NCBI GenBank assembly: GCA_963833465.1
Contig: CAWHXW010000004.1
Location: 558,001 to 622,000 of the forward strand
DNA: 64,000 nt
Reading direction: 5' to 3'
Source of the DNA: Fen-1298 sp963833465
GTDB lineage: Bacteria > Bacteroidota > Ignavibacteria > UBA10030
Below, in pieces: positions 29,272-38,992 of the stretch. The notes beneath the pieces are model-generated. The model worked only from the letters and a program-made list of their open reading frames with translations. It was not told the DNA's origin and made no database searches. Positions within the stretch are counted from its first letter, which is position 1, and every line of letters begins with the position of its first letter. Made by a program: the position numbers and the translations under genes.

Positions 29272-32200
29272 CTATTCTCTAAGATCAATAGCAGTTCGAA
29301 TATTGTGCAGTACATCTGTTGGCGAATATGGTTTTTTTATGAACTGTTTCATTCCAGACCTTACTAATTCTGCCTTTATCTCAATATTAATAAACCCGCT
29401 TGCAAGGATGACCTTTGCCTTCGGATCGATCGCCCGGATCTGTTTAAACACCTCATCACCTCCGAATTTCGGTAGTCCAAGATCCGTAAGAATCACCGCA
29501 ATTTTATTCTGGTACCGTCGAAACATTTCGATACCTTCTTCACCGTCGCGGGCGATTAAGACTGTGTATCCCTTGATAACGAGAATCGCTTTGACCATTT
29601 CAGCAATCATTTCTTCGTCTTCGATGAGTAGGATTGTTTCTGTTCCACCTGGAATATCAGCTAAATGATTAGCTGTAGATTTATGTGATTCTATGGGGTG
29701 CTCTTCGACCGGGAAATAGAGATTGAAGGTCGTCCCTTTCCCTGGCGTGCTTTCCACCGCAATCATTCCATGGTGGTTTTCAACGATCGAGTAAACAAGG
29801 GCAAGACCCAAACCAGTGCCTTTACGCAGACCCTTCGTTGTGAAGAAAGGATCAAAGATTCTTTTCTTCGTTTCGTCATCCATACCCATACCCGTATCCG
29901 TAACGCTAATAAGTACATACTCTCTTGCGATCGCTCTCGGGAATTGAGATACAACTGCCTCGTACCCTGCAGTAGTTGTAGAAATAGTGATGCCGCCACC
30001 TTTTGGCATTGCATCCCGAGCATTGACACAAAGATTCATAAAGACTTGATGGAGTTGTGTCGCATCAGCAACAATGAATGGTAGATCTTTCTGAAGATCG
30101 GTGGATATAACAATCGTTTTCGGAAATGTTTCACAAAGCAACGTGGTTATTTCGGTAATGAGAGCATCGATATCGACAGTTTGGAATAATGTCTCGCTCT
30201 TACGTGCAAATGTTAATAACTGTTCTACCAATGAGGCACCCCGCTTTGATGCTATTGTAATCGCTTCAAAGCTCTCTTGTAATTTTGTTGGTTGCGAAAG
30301 ATATTGTTCACCAAGAGACGAATATCCCAGAATAATACCGAGAATATTATTAAAATCATGAGCAATGCCACTGGCGAGGATTCCAAGACTTTCGAGTTTC
30401 TGTGATTGAACAAGCTCCTGTTCCAACCTCTGCCGTTTGATTTCATTTTGCTTCAGCTCTTCTTCCGCACGCTTTCGCTCAATGGCCATTGCGACTTGTG
30501 TAGAAACAAATTCCAGAATATTCTGATCAGTCGCGCTTAACCGTACATCTTCTGTATAGGTTTGAACTGCCATCACGCCAATTGTTTCGCCCTGTTGTGT
30601 TTTTAGTGGAACTCCCAGCCAATCTACTGATGGTATACCGATCAATTCTACTTGACCGGACTGCACGAGTTGTTCAAACACCTCTGGTGTCACCAAAAGC
30701 GGTTTGCCAGTGCGTAGGACATAATCGGTCAGACCCCCGCTTAACTTGCGTGGTGGCGGCGTGGTGTCAATCTCGTCACTATAATATGGGAAGTGAATCA
30801 TTTTGGTTGCGGCATTGAATAATGCGATGTAGAAATTCCGGGCTGGCATCAGTTCAGCGATAATATTATGAATCGAACCAAAAAGTTCGTCTAAGCTGAG
30901 CGTGGTTTGTGCCGCTTCGGAAAGTCGATAGATTGCGGCTTGCACTAACTCGCCTCGCTTCCGCTCGGTGATGTCGATGAAAAAACCCACATTGCACTCT
31001 TTTCCATTAATAACCATGGGCGTAGTACAAATATCAGCATACAACGTTGAGCCGTCTTTGCGAAGACACGGGATACTTAACGCGACCTTTTTTTCGCCGC
31101 GTGCTTGTGCTATAAATTCATCCTGCACTCTCTCTAGATTTTTTTGAGGATGAATATCGCTTATGCTCATCTGTTCTAATTCTTCTTTTGTATATCCCAA
31201 CATTCGACATTGGGCAGGATTAGCATACATAAACTTCTTTGTCTCAATGTCTGCGACTAATATACCTTCGGCCGCACCTTGAAACAGATCACGATATCGT
31301 TCCTCGCTTTCCCGCAAAGCTTCTTCTGCCTGGTTCCGTTTAGCCCGCGTACGTAGTGCGGCGATACCAAAAGCTAGATCGCTCGTTAGCTCTTTTAGAA
31401 TCTCAACTTCCTTTGTGTCGAATACATCTGTCTCGCCTGAATAGATGCCCAGCGCTCCAAGCGTTTGACCTTCACTAATTAGCGGTAAGGCAATCATGGA
31501 TTTATATCCGCGCTGGAGGGCTGCCTCCCGCCAGAGAGCGAAGGCAGGGTCCATTGGAATGTTGCGTACGATGCAAGGCTGTCCTGTGCGAATCGCGGTG
31601 CCGCCCGGACCTTGGCCGCGTTCATTATCCGCCCAGCTAACTTTGGCAGATTCAACATATCCCGACTCGAATCCTGCATGGGCTACCGGTCGCAGGGTCT
31701 TAGCTTCATCATGTTCTGCAAATCCAACCCATGCCATACGATAGCCACCAATATCGACAACAATCCGGCAGACCTCGTTCAACAGCATCGTTTCATCCGT
31801 GATATGAATCAGCGCCTGATTGGAGTCACTGAGCATCCGCAATGCACGGTTTACACGGGCAATCTCCATTTCCGCCCGCTTGCGCTCAGAAATATGCTGT
31901 TCCAATACCTTCTGTCTTTTTAAAAGCTGCTGCACACGCAAACGGTAGATGCCAAACACAATTCCACCGCATACAATCAGGAGAAGACCGTAGAACCAAT
32001 AAGTCTGGTAAAAATACGGCAGTAATTCGAATGAAATACTTGCACCTGTTTCGTTCCATAATCCATCATTATTGCAAGCCACTACACGAAATGCATAATT
32101 TCCAGGAGGAAGATTGGTATAATACGCAACGCGCCTTGTGCCTGCATCAACCCAATCACGATCATAACCTTCTAATTTATATTTAAAGAATACACGGTCG

Positions 32201-34302
32201 GGAACGAGATAACTCAGAGCGGTATAATGAAATTCTAATTTTTCTCTTCCGGGTTGCAGAGGTTTCATTTGATCCAGCTGTACCGTTTGCATATCGACGA
32301 TAAAATGTTCGATATAGATCGGTGGTGGGACTGTATTTCGCTTAAATGTTTTCGGGTCGATCATCACTGCCCCTTTTTTTGTGGTAAACCAGAGCCGCCC
32401 ATCTTGTGCTTTCCATGCCGAGGGTTGCCAAATACTAAAACATTCATCCGTCCTCATACCATCCGCAGTTGTAAATATTTGTGAAGTTACAACATTTTCT
32501 CTCCCTGCTTCATATTCTTCAATTGCATTATGATTCATGCGACCGATACCCCTTGGACTACTCATCCACACATCTCCGCTATCATCCACGAGCACGCAAT
32601 TGATCTCATTTATAAAAAGTCCAGTTTTGGTTTTATAGGCAAAAAATTTTCCATTTTGATAATGTGTCAACCCCCCGCGAGGTGAACTCATCCAAACACT
32701 GCCTTGTCGATCACTAAAGAATGAACTGACCCAGTCATCTGCCATTCCGTTAGCCATTCCGTAGGTAACACTTTTGCCGTTCTGAATTTTAACGAGACCA
32801 GAAGATGTTCCAATCCACAACATTCCTCTCGGGTCTTGATAGAAACATGAAACATAGTCGATAGATGAATATTCCTGACCATTAGCCAATAGATACGGTT
32901 TCAATCTGCCATTAATAAATCTACGAATTCCTGTACGGTCCAGATACACGATCAAACTTAATGAATCTTCGGTAATTGCAGAAATAAATTTATTCGGCAA
33001 TCCTGCTGCTATGTCATAGCGAATAACATGTTCGTTTATAATATGACTGAGGCACCCATTGAACGCCGTCCAAATACTGCCATCCCGCGACAGGAAAGAT
33101 GGCCCAACGGGTGGAGGATTGGGTATTGGAGTGAGTTTCCCTTCTTTCAATATTGAAATGCTTCCTTCATTTCCAGGACTCAAGAGATATATCGATCCAT
33201 CCCTTGTCTCAAAGATACCTGAAAGATAATTATTGACAAGACCTTCCTGAGTGGTATATGTTGTCATATTAACATCTCTGAATCGACATAAACCCTCCGA
33301 TGTACAAATCCAAATGCTCCCTTCCCGGTCCTCCATGATAGAGAGAATATCGTCATTTAAAAGGCCATCGGCAGATCTGAAATTTTTCCATTTGTCTTCA
33401 GAGAATCGATAGATACCTTGTCTCGTTCCAACCCAGAGATTTCCGTTGTGGTCTTCACGTATTGAAGAAATGGTAAGTGGACTCCGTTGATCGGATATCC
33501 TTTTTGTAATGATCTTGCCATTGCACCAGCGAGTTGTTTCACGATCTGTACAAATCCAGATATTTCCCTCATAATCACAGTAGACGCTTGTGATAAATTC
33601 ACCGTATAATCCATCCTTTTTATTAATCTCATAGATTTGCTTAGCCTGTGTCTCTTCAAAAATACTTACTCCATTTCCTGTGCCAACAAATATTTTACCA
33701 GATGTGTCTTCTGTAATACTGGTTATATAAAGAGAATTAGTAGGAATAGAATGAACATATCCATTGATATACTCGAATAGACCATCGGTGGATCCAATCC
33801 AGAGACCTCCAGCACGGTCTTCAAACAATGTTTGTATCGGTTTCACTGGAAATCCTTCGTTAGAACCGCTTGGAAGTAACTTTCCATTTTTCAGACGCCG
33901 AAGTCCGCCAAACGATATACCAATCCAAAGGCTGCTGTCGCGTGTTTCACAAAGCGCCGTAATGACTTCTCGGTTCTTACTGTCAGATGTATCAGTACCA
34001 ATTACTTCGAAGCACACACCATCGAAACGCAACAAACCAGCTGTCGTGCCAAGCCAAATATAACCATCGTGTGTTTGTATGGCTACATTTACGGCATTTG
34101 CCGGCAATCCATTCTGACGGGACCATACGCTATATCCATACTGGGATATTTGTTTTTTTGGATCAAGAGCAAAAGAAGATGGAACGATGAGGATTTGAAA
34201 AAGAATTAATCCAATAGAAAGGCGCAGTATCATCCTTCTCACTGCTGAGGTACTGTTACTATGTGCGGTTGCCGTATGAAAATTGCTTTTCATTTTGGAC
34301 AT
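29272..34302 (-). CDS. Propeller hybrid sensor kinase with GAF-PAS-GAF and receiver domains
   Basis: 1676 residues. Signal/anchor near 22-46, then propeller repeats to about 680 (YIWLGTTAGLLRFDG, GNLWVGTRQGIYRFSEDKW), Y_Y_Y at about 685-755 (FFKYKLEGYDRDWVDAG) and a transmembrane helix near 767. Cytoplasmic order: GAF (about 817-987), PAS (about 997-1114, YRDLFQGAAEGILVADIE), second GAF (about 1124-1274), histidine-kinase core with ASGIAHDFNNILGIILGYSS (His about 1313) and HATPase (FMNLCVNARDAMPKGG, DTGMGMD, GTGLGLALVYSIV), and a receiver with Asp in VILTDLGLPKFGG (about 1606). There is no DNA-binding domain, so its receiver or a separate partner must carry the signal. It differs from the AraC-type regulator at 20949 and may cross-regulate. 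Confidence 0.92.
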   Translation of the reverse strand: MSKMKSNFHTATAHSNSTSAVRRMILRLSIGLILFQILIVPSSFALDPKKQISQYGYSVWSRQNGLPANAVNVAIQTHDGYIWLGTTAGLLRFDGVCFEVIGTDTSDSKNREVITALCETRDSSLWIGISFGGLRRLKNGKLLPSGSNEGFPVKPIQTLFEDRAGGLWIGSTDGLFEYINGYVHSIPTNSLYITSITEDTSGKIFVGTGNGVSIFEETQAKQIYEINKKDGLYGEFITSVYCDYEGNIWICTDRETTRWCNGKIITKRISDQRSPLTISSIREDHNGNLWVGTRQGIYRFSEDKWKNFRSADGLLNDDILSIMEDREGSIWICTSEGLCRFRDVNMTTYTTQEGLVNNYLSGIFETRDGSIYLLSPGNEGSISILKEGKLTPIPNPPPVGPSFLSRDGSIWTAFNGCLSHIINEHVIRYDIAAGLPNKFISAITEDSLSLIVYLDRTGIRRFINGRLKPYLLANGQEYSSIDYVSCFYQDPRGMLWIGTSSGLVKIQNGKSVTYGMANGMADDWVSSFFSDRQGSVWMSSPRGGLTHYQNGKFFAYKTKTGLFINEINCVLVDDSGDVWMSSPRGIGRMNHNAIEEYEAGRENVVTSQIFTTADGMRTDECFSIWQPSAWKAQDGRLWFTTKKGAVMIDPKTFKRNTVPPPIYIEHFIVDMQTVQLDQMKPLQPGREKLEFHYTALSYLVPDRVFFKYKLEGYDRDWVDAGTRRVAYYTNLPPGNYAFRVVACNNDGLWNETGASISFELLPYFYQTYWFYGLLLIVCGGIVFGIYRLRVQQLLKRQKVLEQHISERKRAEMEIARVNRALRMLSDSNQALIHITDETMLLNEVCRIVVDIGGYRMAWVGFAEHDEAKTLRPVAHAGFESGYVESAKVSWADNERGQGPGGTAIRTGQPCIVRNIPMDPAFALWREAALQRGYKSMIALPLISEGQTLGALGIYSGETDVFDTKEVEILKELTSDLAFGIAALRTRAKRNQAEEALRESEERYRDLFQGAAEGILVADIETKKFMYANPAQCRMLGYTKEELEQMSISDIHPQKNLERVQDEFIAQARGEKKVALSIPCLRKDGSTLYADICTTPMVINGKECNVGFFIDITERKRGELVQAAIYRLSEAAQTTLSLDELFGSIHNIIAELMPARNFYIALFNAATKMIHFPYYSDEIDTTPPPRKLSGGLTDYVLRTGKPLLVTPEVFEQLVQSGQVELIGIPSVDWLGVPLKTQQGETIGVMAVQTYTEDVRLSATDQNILEFVSTQVAMAIERKRAEEELKQNEIKRQRLEQELVQSQKLESLGILASGIAHDFNNILGIILGYSSLGEQYLSQPTKLQESFEAITIASKRGASLVEQLLTFARKSETLFQTVDIDALITEITTLLCETFPKTIVISTDLQKDLPFIVADATQLHQVFMNLCVNARDAMPKGGGITISTTTAGYEAVVSQFPRAIAREYVLISVTDTGMGMDDETKKRIFDPFFTTKGLRKGTGLGLALVYSIVENHHGMIAVESTPGKGTTFNLYFPVEEHPIESHKSTANHLADIPGGTETILLIEDEEMIAEMVKAILVIKGYTVLIARDGEEGIEMFRRYQNKIAVILTDLGLPKFGGDEVFKQIRAIDPKAKVILASGFINIEIKAELVRSGMKQFIKKPYSPTDVLHNIRTAIDLRE

Positions 34303-34424
34303 TACCCCTATTTCCCTCGAAATGAAGCTACAAGAATTTCAAAATGGAAGCAAGTCATAGGAACATTATTTTCATACCTCGAGTAAGTCTGGAATTCTTA
34401 TAGTCATTATCCGAATTTGTCATT

Positions 34425-34664
34425 TCAGTAATCAATAGGTCCAGTGTAAACTATTTCAATCTCTTGAACCTTTGTTTGCCATGAGGCATCGGTTTTGGTC
34501 AATCAATATTTAGTCACTACCGGAAGGCGTTTGGATTTACTCAACATATTTGAGTAGTTCTTATGATAGATCGTGATCGTATCATTTGATTGAACAAAGG
34601 CAATCCTTGAAAAGAAACTAATTACCAAAATAATAGTAATAATGATTGATCGGATGGTGTTCAT
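34425..34664 (-). pseudogene. Remnant of a small secreted protein, endonuclease-N-terminus-like, with in-frame stop
   Basis: ATG at 34664 opens a signal peptide (MNTIRSIIITIILVISFFSR), followed by ITIYHKNYSNMLSKSKRLPV, then VTKY and TGA at 34503. In the same frame LTKTDASWQ follows the stop directly, and the frame ends at 34425. HKNY..K.PVxxxYWLTKTD resembles the start of DNA/RNA non-specific endonucleases, where a Trp (TGG) would stand at the TGA. It looks like a truncated and nonsense-mutated gene. Recognition is from short motifs only. Confidence 0.4.
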
Positions 34665-34844
34665 ATTCAGCGATTCCCTCATATTTAGAGAAAATCGCTG
34701 AAAGGAGCTTTAAATTCGCGTATGAGTTCGCAACAGTTCGCTCCCCCGCTACAAAGGAAGTAAGATTTTAAGATTTAGGTTTGTAGATTTATTGCGGAGC
34801 CCCGCCCCACTCCAACGTCACTCCAATCAGGTTAATTCACGTTT

Positions 34845-36356
34845 CTATTTTATGGGTGTGTACATAAAGTTTTTAAACCTGACTTTCCCTTCGCCGATAG
34901 AGCACAATCCAAGACGTAAACTCAAAAAGCCGCCAAGTACATTATGATGCAAGGAAGAAACCTCCACAGAATTTTCAATCTTATTCCATTTTTCCCCGTC
35001 AATGCTGTAAAACATGTCGACCGTATTGTCAATGTTTCTCAGACGGAGAAATACAAGAGTCTTCTTGACACCTTTTTCGGTTGGGAACTGCCAGCCGCGA
35101 AGATCCGCTAAAATATTTTCTTTATCCGCCAATATTCCCGAATGCGCATTACTGTTGTAGAAAAGCACTAATCCTCCGGTGGCATTTCCTTCAACAGATA
35201 ACTCTACCTGCACGATGTAAGAATGATCCGATGGAATGCAAAGGAGCGGAGAACACTCAGCGACAGACCTGCCTTTCGCTTTTATGGTTACACTGTTATC
35301 CGCCACACAAAAACGAGCCGTATCGTACTCGCCATAGAATTTCCATTGCGGCTTTAATGCCTTGCCATCAAAATTATCGTTCAAGGAAAATGCTGTGTTT
35401 GAAATAATCCCGGCAGGTCGTCTGATCGGCTCGTCGGTTCTCATGCCGTCGGGAATTTTGTACCAGCCATCCTCCGTCCATTCTACAGGTTGAAGCAATG
35501 TCTGACGGCCCATATTGTAATGACTGTTTTCATAACCGTGAAACACGATCCACCATTTCCCGGTCGCATCTTCGAAAAGCGTGGCGTGGCCTTTCGACCA
35601 CCATCGTTCGGAATTGTTTTTCGTTCGAAGAATAGGGTTAAAGGGTGAATTCTCCCACGGGCCAAGAGGGGATTTAGAGCGCGCGGAGATAACCATATGA
35701 CTTGTGGCAGGTCCCGCTGTTCCGCCTTCGGCAACCGTCAAATAATAATACGCACCTCGTTTTACAAGTTTCGGGCCTTCCAGACAAAAACACTCGATCG
35801 TCCATTCACGCGGAATGGGCCAGCCGTCGTATACATGTTTCAATTCACCTACAACCGAAAGTCCATCATCAGACAAAGGAACATATCCACCACTGCTAAA
35901 ATATAGATACAGTTTCCCCTGAGCATCTGTGACATGCCCCGGATCGATGTTGCCAATCTTCAAATCGATTGGATCGCTCCAGGGTCCACTGATAGAATCG
36001 GCGGTAACGACATAATTCTTGTTATTTGCCGGGAAGTATATGTAGTACTTATTTTTATATTTGACCAAATCGGGAGCCCAGACAGAACCAACATATTTAT
36101 AAAGGGCATTTGTTATTGGAGTCCAATTGATTAGGTCTCTTGAATGCCAGATAAGCAGACCAGGGTAGTATTCGAATGACGAATGAACAATGTAATAATC
36201 GTTGCCGTCACGCAGCAAACTTGGATCGGGATAGTCCCCGGCAAAAATTGGATTAACATAGAAGCCCGCTTCCTTGGCACTGGGAGCGGTTTGATATTGC
36301 GCATTTAAAATACCTGCAAACAACAACAGCACGAATAAAGTAGTGATTCTTTTCAT
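34845..36356 (-). CDS. GH43 arabinosidase/xylosidase-like enzyme
   Basis: 503 residues with signal peptide MKRITTLFVLLLFAGILNAQ and no T9SS tail. The five-bladed GH43 propeller shows the three carboxylates: base Asp in AGDYPDPSLLRDG (about 44), modulating Asp in GNIDPGHVTDAQG (about 137) and acid Glu in CFCLEGPKLVKRG (about 192). The C-terminal 180 residues form a beta-sandwich (DNFDGKALKPQWKFYGEYDT, GGLVLFYNSNAHSGI) like the GH43_C2/DUF1349-type accessory domain that helps shape the active site. Expected activity is beta-xylosidase or alpha-L-arabinofuranosidase. It follows the GH127 gene by 24 bases, so the two are probably one transcript for removing arabinose. Lack of a sorting tail suggests a periplasmic location. 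Confidence 0.9.
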   Translation of the reverse strand: MKRITTLFVLLLFAGILNAQYQTAPSAKEAGFYVNPIFAGDYPDPSLLRDGNDYYIVHSSFEYYPGLLIWHSRDLINWTPITNALYKYVGSVWAPDLVKYKNKYYIYFPANNKNYVVTADSISGPWSDPIDLKIGNIDPGHVTDAQGKLYLYFSSGGYVPLSDDGLSVVGELKHVYDGWPIPREWTIECFCLEGPKLVKRGAYYYLTVAEGGTAGPATSHMVISARSKSPLGPWENSPFNPILRTKNNSERWWSKGHATLFEDATGKWWIVFHGYENSHYNMGRQTLLQPVEWTEDGWYKIPDGMRTDEPIRRPAGIISNTAFSLNDNFDGKALKPQWKFYGEYDTARFCVADNSVTIKAKGRSVAECSPLLCIPSDHSYIVQVELSVEGNATGGLVLFYNSNAHSGILADKENILADLRGWQFPTEKGVKKTLVFLRLRNIDNTVDMFYSIDGEKWNKIENSVEVSSLHHNVLGGFLSLRLGLCSIGEGKVRFKNFMYTPIK

Positions 36357-36380
36357 GGCCGATTATTAGTTATTTATTCT

Positions 36381-38348
36381 TTACTTCTGCACTGGAAAAT
36401 AAATTGTATATCGTTCATCTGCTATTTCATAAAGTGGCACAAAATAAATATTTGCCTGTTGGTTCACGGTACGGTAATGACTTTGCTTCCACGGGAATAC
36501 TTTGTATTCGTGTTCGTATTCACGAGACAAGATTGATTCAGGATTATTTACATCTCCTTTGAGACAAACGTCGTTATCGGTTATACCAGCCAGCACAATA
36601 GGTCCTTCCATAAAAGCATAAGTGTTCTTTGAATCGGGTAATGGAACAGCATAAACTTTTGTAGGAAACTCTATAAAAATTTCATCATTGTTCCATTCAC
36701 GATTAATAGAGATAAAACCATTTAATACATTAACTGATTCCGAAACGCCATTGATTTTAATGATTGCTTTTTCTTGTAACCACCAAGGCAAACGCAGTTG
36801 CAACGCGAATTTCACCGGTTTATCAGTTTTGATATTGAATTTCATTCTCCAACGATTCCCCATGGATATTCTATTATACTCATGAGCAATAAAGTCTTGT
36901 TTTAGATTGACGTTTATATCCCCGTTTTTCCATTTGAGTTCAGATGGAATGTACTGGCTCACTGTAATGCCATTAGCATTTTCGTAATAAATGTATTCGA
37001 GGTAACGCACCTGAGCTTGAACAAGGGAACCATGGCAACACCAAAAATCCATGGTCGGAGTTCCCCATCCTTTTTCTCCGCCTTTTGTATAACCGGCTGC
37101 CATTGGAAGAAAATAAGCTACCATTCCGGTGTTCGGATTTTGTTGGGCTAAAATTCCATTGTAAATGTTGCGCTCGATGTAATCTGCATACTTCACATCA
37201 CCAGTCCAGCGATAGAGATAATCGGCGGTGCGAATCATGTTATATACCGTACAATGTTCTTGATTATTCTGACATAAAAAACGCGCCAGTTCATGCGGCG
37301 GGATCCAATACTCTCCTGCATTTTGACCACCAGTACAAAATGATTCACGATCAATCACCGCATTTTTCCAAAATCCCATTGTAATATCTCTCCAATGTGA
37401 ATTACCGGTCACTTCATACGTCCTTGCTGAACCGTGCGACCACGGAATACTCGCATTGGCATGTTCATTCGAAAGGGCATCTTCACCTTTTAGCAAAGAT
37501 TGAAACAGGTCAGGATTTCCATAGCGTTCCATTAAGTCTAAATATTTTTGTTTTTTGGTCAGCCCAAATAAATTTGCCCATATTTCAAGCATGCCGCCGG
37601 CTTCTCCTGCATAAATAACTTCTGAATTATTGTTTGCAATTTGCCTGCCAGTCCAACGATGAAACCAATCGGCGAACTTTTCAAGCACTTCTAATGCTTG
37701 CATAGAACCTGTCATGGAATACATATCCCACAAACCCATTAAAGTTTTATGAATTGTGTATTGCGGGGACCAGATTTGTTGTCTGCTCGCTATAAAGTCG
37801 AAATATTTTTCGGGAATGGACCCGGCCCATTCACCGCCATTGATTCGCTGGCATTCGGCTAATTCGTTCACAATTTTATCGGCTCTGGCTTTAACTTCTT
37901 CATCTTTAGTTTCAGCATACATATAAGCTGCGGCAGATAGCCAATGACCTAAAAAATGACCTCGCAACTGATTGCCGGGCGATTCCCAACCCCAATAAAA
38001 ATCCTTATAGTTAATATTTTTATTTAACATTATATAACCCGTTTTTGAGAGTCCGGCTTCGTAATAGAAATTTTGAAGCAGTTTATCATTTTCGAGACTC
38101 ATCAAATATTTTTTATTAAGCTCGTACCTTTGAGAAAATAAACTCGTCAGAAGTTTTACATTTTGAACTGATACTGATTTAAGCTTGATGTCAGGTTTTT
38201 GGCCGGAATAAAATAATGAACTATCATACTGCATCTGCTTGCCAGCATTGTTGACGTATATAACCTGTGCAAATAAATAATTACAGATAATGCTTAATAA
38301 GCAGATTACTATTAAGTACTTTTTTACCATTTCCATATATTGTCTCAA
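36381..38348 (-). CDS. GH127 beta-L-arabinofuranosidase-like protein
   Basis: 655 residues; the TTG at 38348 precedes better starts at ATG 38336 or 38330 (MVKKYLIVICLLSIICNYLF, signal peptide). The (alpha/alpha)6 barrel of DUF1680/GH127 is clear: PQYTIHKTLMGLWDMYSMTG, ESFCTGGQNAGEYWIPPHE, EHCTVYNMIRTADYLYRWTG. The Zn-thiolate site of characterised GH127 enzymes (one Glu and three Cys) is matched by the Glu/Cys of QEHCTVYNM and the Cys pair of DFWCCHGSLV, so the cysteine nucleophile is kept. The C-terminal part is a beta-sandwich. It likely removes terminal beta-L-arabinofuranose in the periplasm, and is paired with GH43 downstream. Confidence 0.9.
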   Translation of the reverse strand: MRQYMEMVKKYLIVICLLSIICNYLFAQVIYVNNAGKQMQYDSSLFYSGQKPDIKLKSVSVQNVKLLTSLFSQRYELNKKYLMSLENDKLLQNFYYEAGLSKTGYIMLNKNINYKDFYWGWESPGNQLRGHFLGHWLSAAAYMYAETKDEEVKARADKIVNELAECQRINGGEWAGSIPEKYFDFIASRQQIWSPQYTIHKTLMGLWDMYSMTGSMQALEVLEKFADWFHRWTGRQIANNNSEVIYAGEAGGMLEIWANLFGLTKKQKYLDLMERYGNPDLFQSLLKGEDALSNEHANASIPWSHGSARTYEVTGNSHWRDITMGFWKNAVIDRESFCTGGQNAGEYWIPPHELARFLCQNNQEHCTVYNMIRTADYLYRWTGDVKYADYIERNIYNGILAQQNPNTGMVAYFLPMAAGYTKGGEKGWGTPTMDFWCCHGSLVQAQVRYLEYIYYENANGITVSQYIPSELKWKNGDINVNLKQDFIAHEYNRISMGNRWRMKFNIKTDKPVKFALQLRLPWWLQEKAIIKINGVSESVNVLNGFISINREWNNDEIFIEFPTKVYAVPLPDSKNTYAFMEGPIVLAGITDNDVCLKGDVNNPESILSREYEHEYKVFPWKQSHYRTVNQQANIYFVPLYEIADERYTIYFPVQK

Positions 38349-38717
38349 TGTTTCGACTAATAGATTTTTTTAAAATGGGGAAAATACTTTAATCCATAGC
38401 TTCCCGAATTCATTTTAATAATGCTAAGACGCAGAGCGCTGGCTTTCTTCCCAAGAACGTGAATTGTTATACTCATGAATTATTCTCCAGGAATATTTTA
38501 CAGATTGTGCTGCGACATTATAGAACATTAATTACCAATTGTGTTACTTAACATACTATTTAATAATGAATTAGTAAAACTAAAAAATTGCAAACATTGC
38601 ATATTTAAAATATAAAAAGTACGTTAATGCTGTTCCAACGATGGGCTCTGTGGAGGTTTTATCGTTGAAAACAGGGCACACCAAAAAATATCAAAAAAGT
38701 TTTAACGAAGGCATCAG
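38349..38717. other. Intergenic boundary before the cassette region
   Basis: AT-rich sequence between divergent genes. The only structure noted is a short inverted repeat AACGAT (from about 38636) with ATCGTT (about 38661-38666), just before the integrase fragment. No gene is seen. Confidence 0.4.
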
Positions 38718-38969
38718 GTGGCTAAAGAACGGGAAAATCTTTTTGAAGTTCTTACACAGGAGATGAGGCTACGGAATTATTCTCCGAAAACGATCAAAGC
38801 ATACAAGAGTTGTATACGAGGATTCATTCGATTTATATCACCGCGACATCCACGGAAATTAGGGGGTGAAGAAATCCAGTTATATTTTGTGTATGTCCAT
38901 GCATCCAAATTAGGGTACATAAACACACTATGGTGCATCCATGTAGTAGTTAGTTGCAATTGCCTGTGA
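38718..38969 (+). pseudogene. IntI-type tyrosine recombinase, N-terminal fragment 1
   Basis: From a GTG start, about 75 residues match the N-terminal SAM-like core-binding domain of integron integrases: LTQEMRLRNYSPKTIKAYKS, then FIRFISPRHPRKLGGEEIQL, compared with the FIRFhxxRHPxxLGxxEV block of IntI. The similarity to fragment 2 at 43999 is near-identical from about 38810 to 38951. It then ends exactly at G-TTA, after which the sequence becomes the start of the propeller cassette (GTTAGTTGCAATTGCC). The catalytic Arg-His-Tyr domain is absent. It cannot recombine DNA alone, but a short transcript or promoter here could drive the cassettes. Confidence 0.75.
38949..38964 (+). other. Cassette-boundary core (R'-like) before propeller gene A
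   Basis: GTTAGTTGCAATTGCC. It is the reverse complement, with one mismatch, of the half-sites at 48273 and 50733, and resembles the core at 45953 (GTTAAGTGCAATTGCC). Similarity between the two integrase fragments stops inside this core. Confidence 0.6.
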
Positions 38970-38992
38970 ATAATTTACGAAAGGTGAAACAA

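Noticed and set aside
38954..38992. TTG start giving propeller A a 13-residue N-terminal extension
   Set aside because: It lies within the cassette core and precedes a good ribosome site and signal peptide at 38993.
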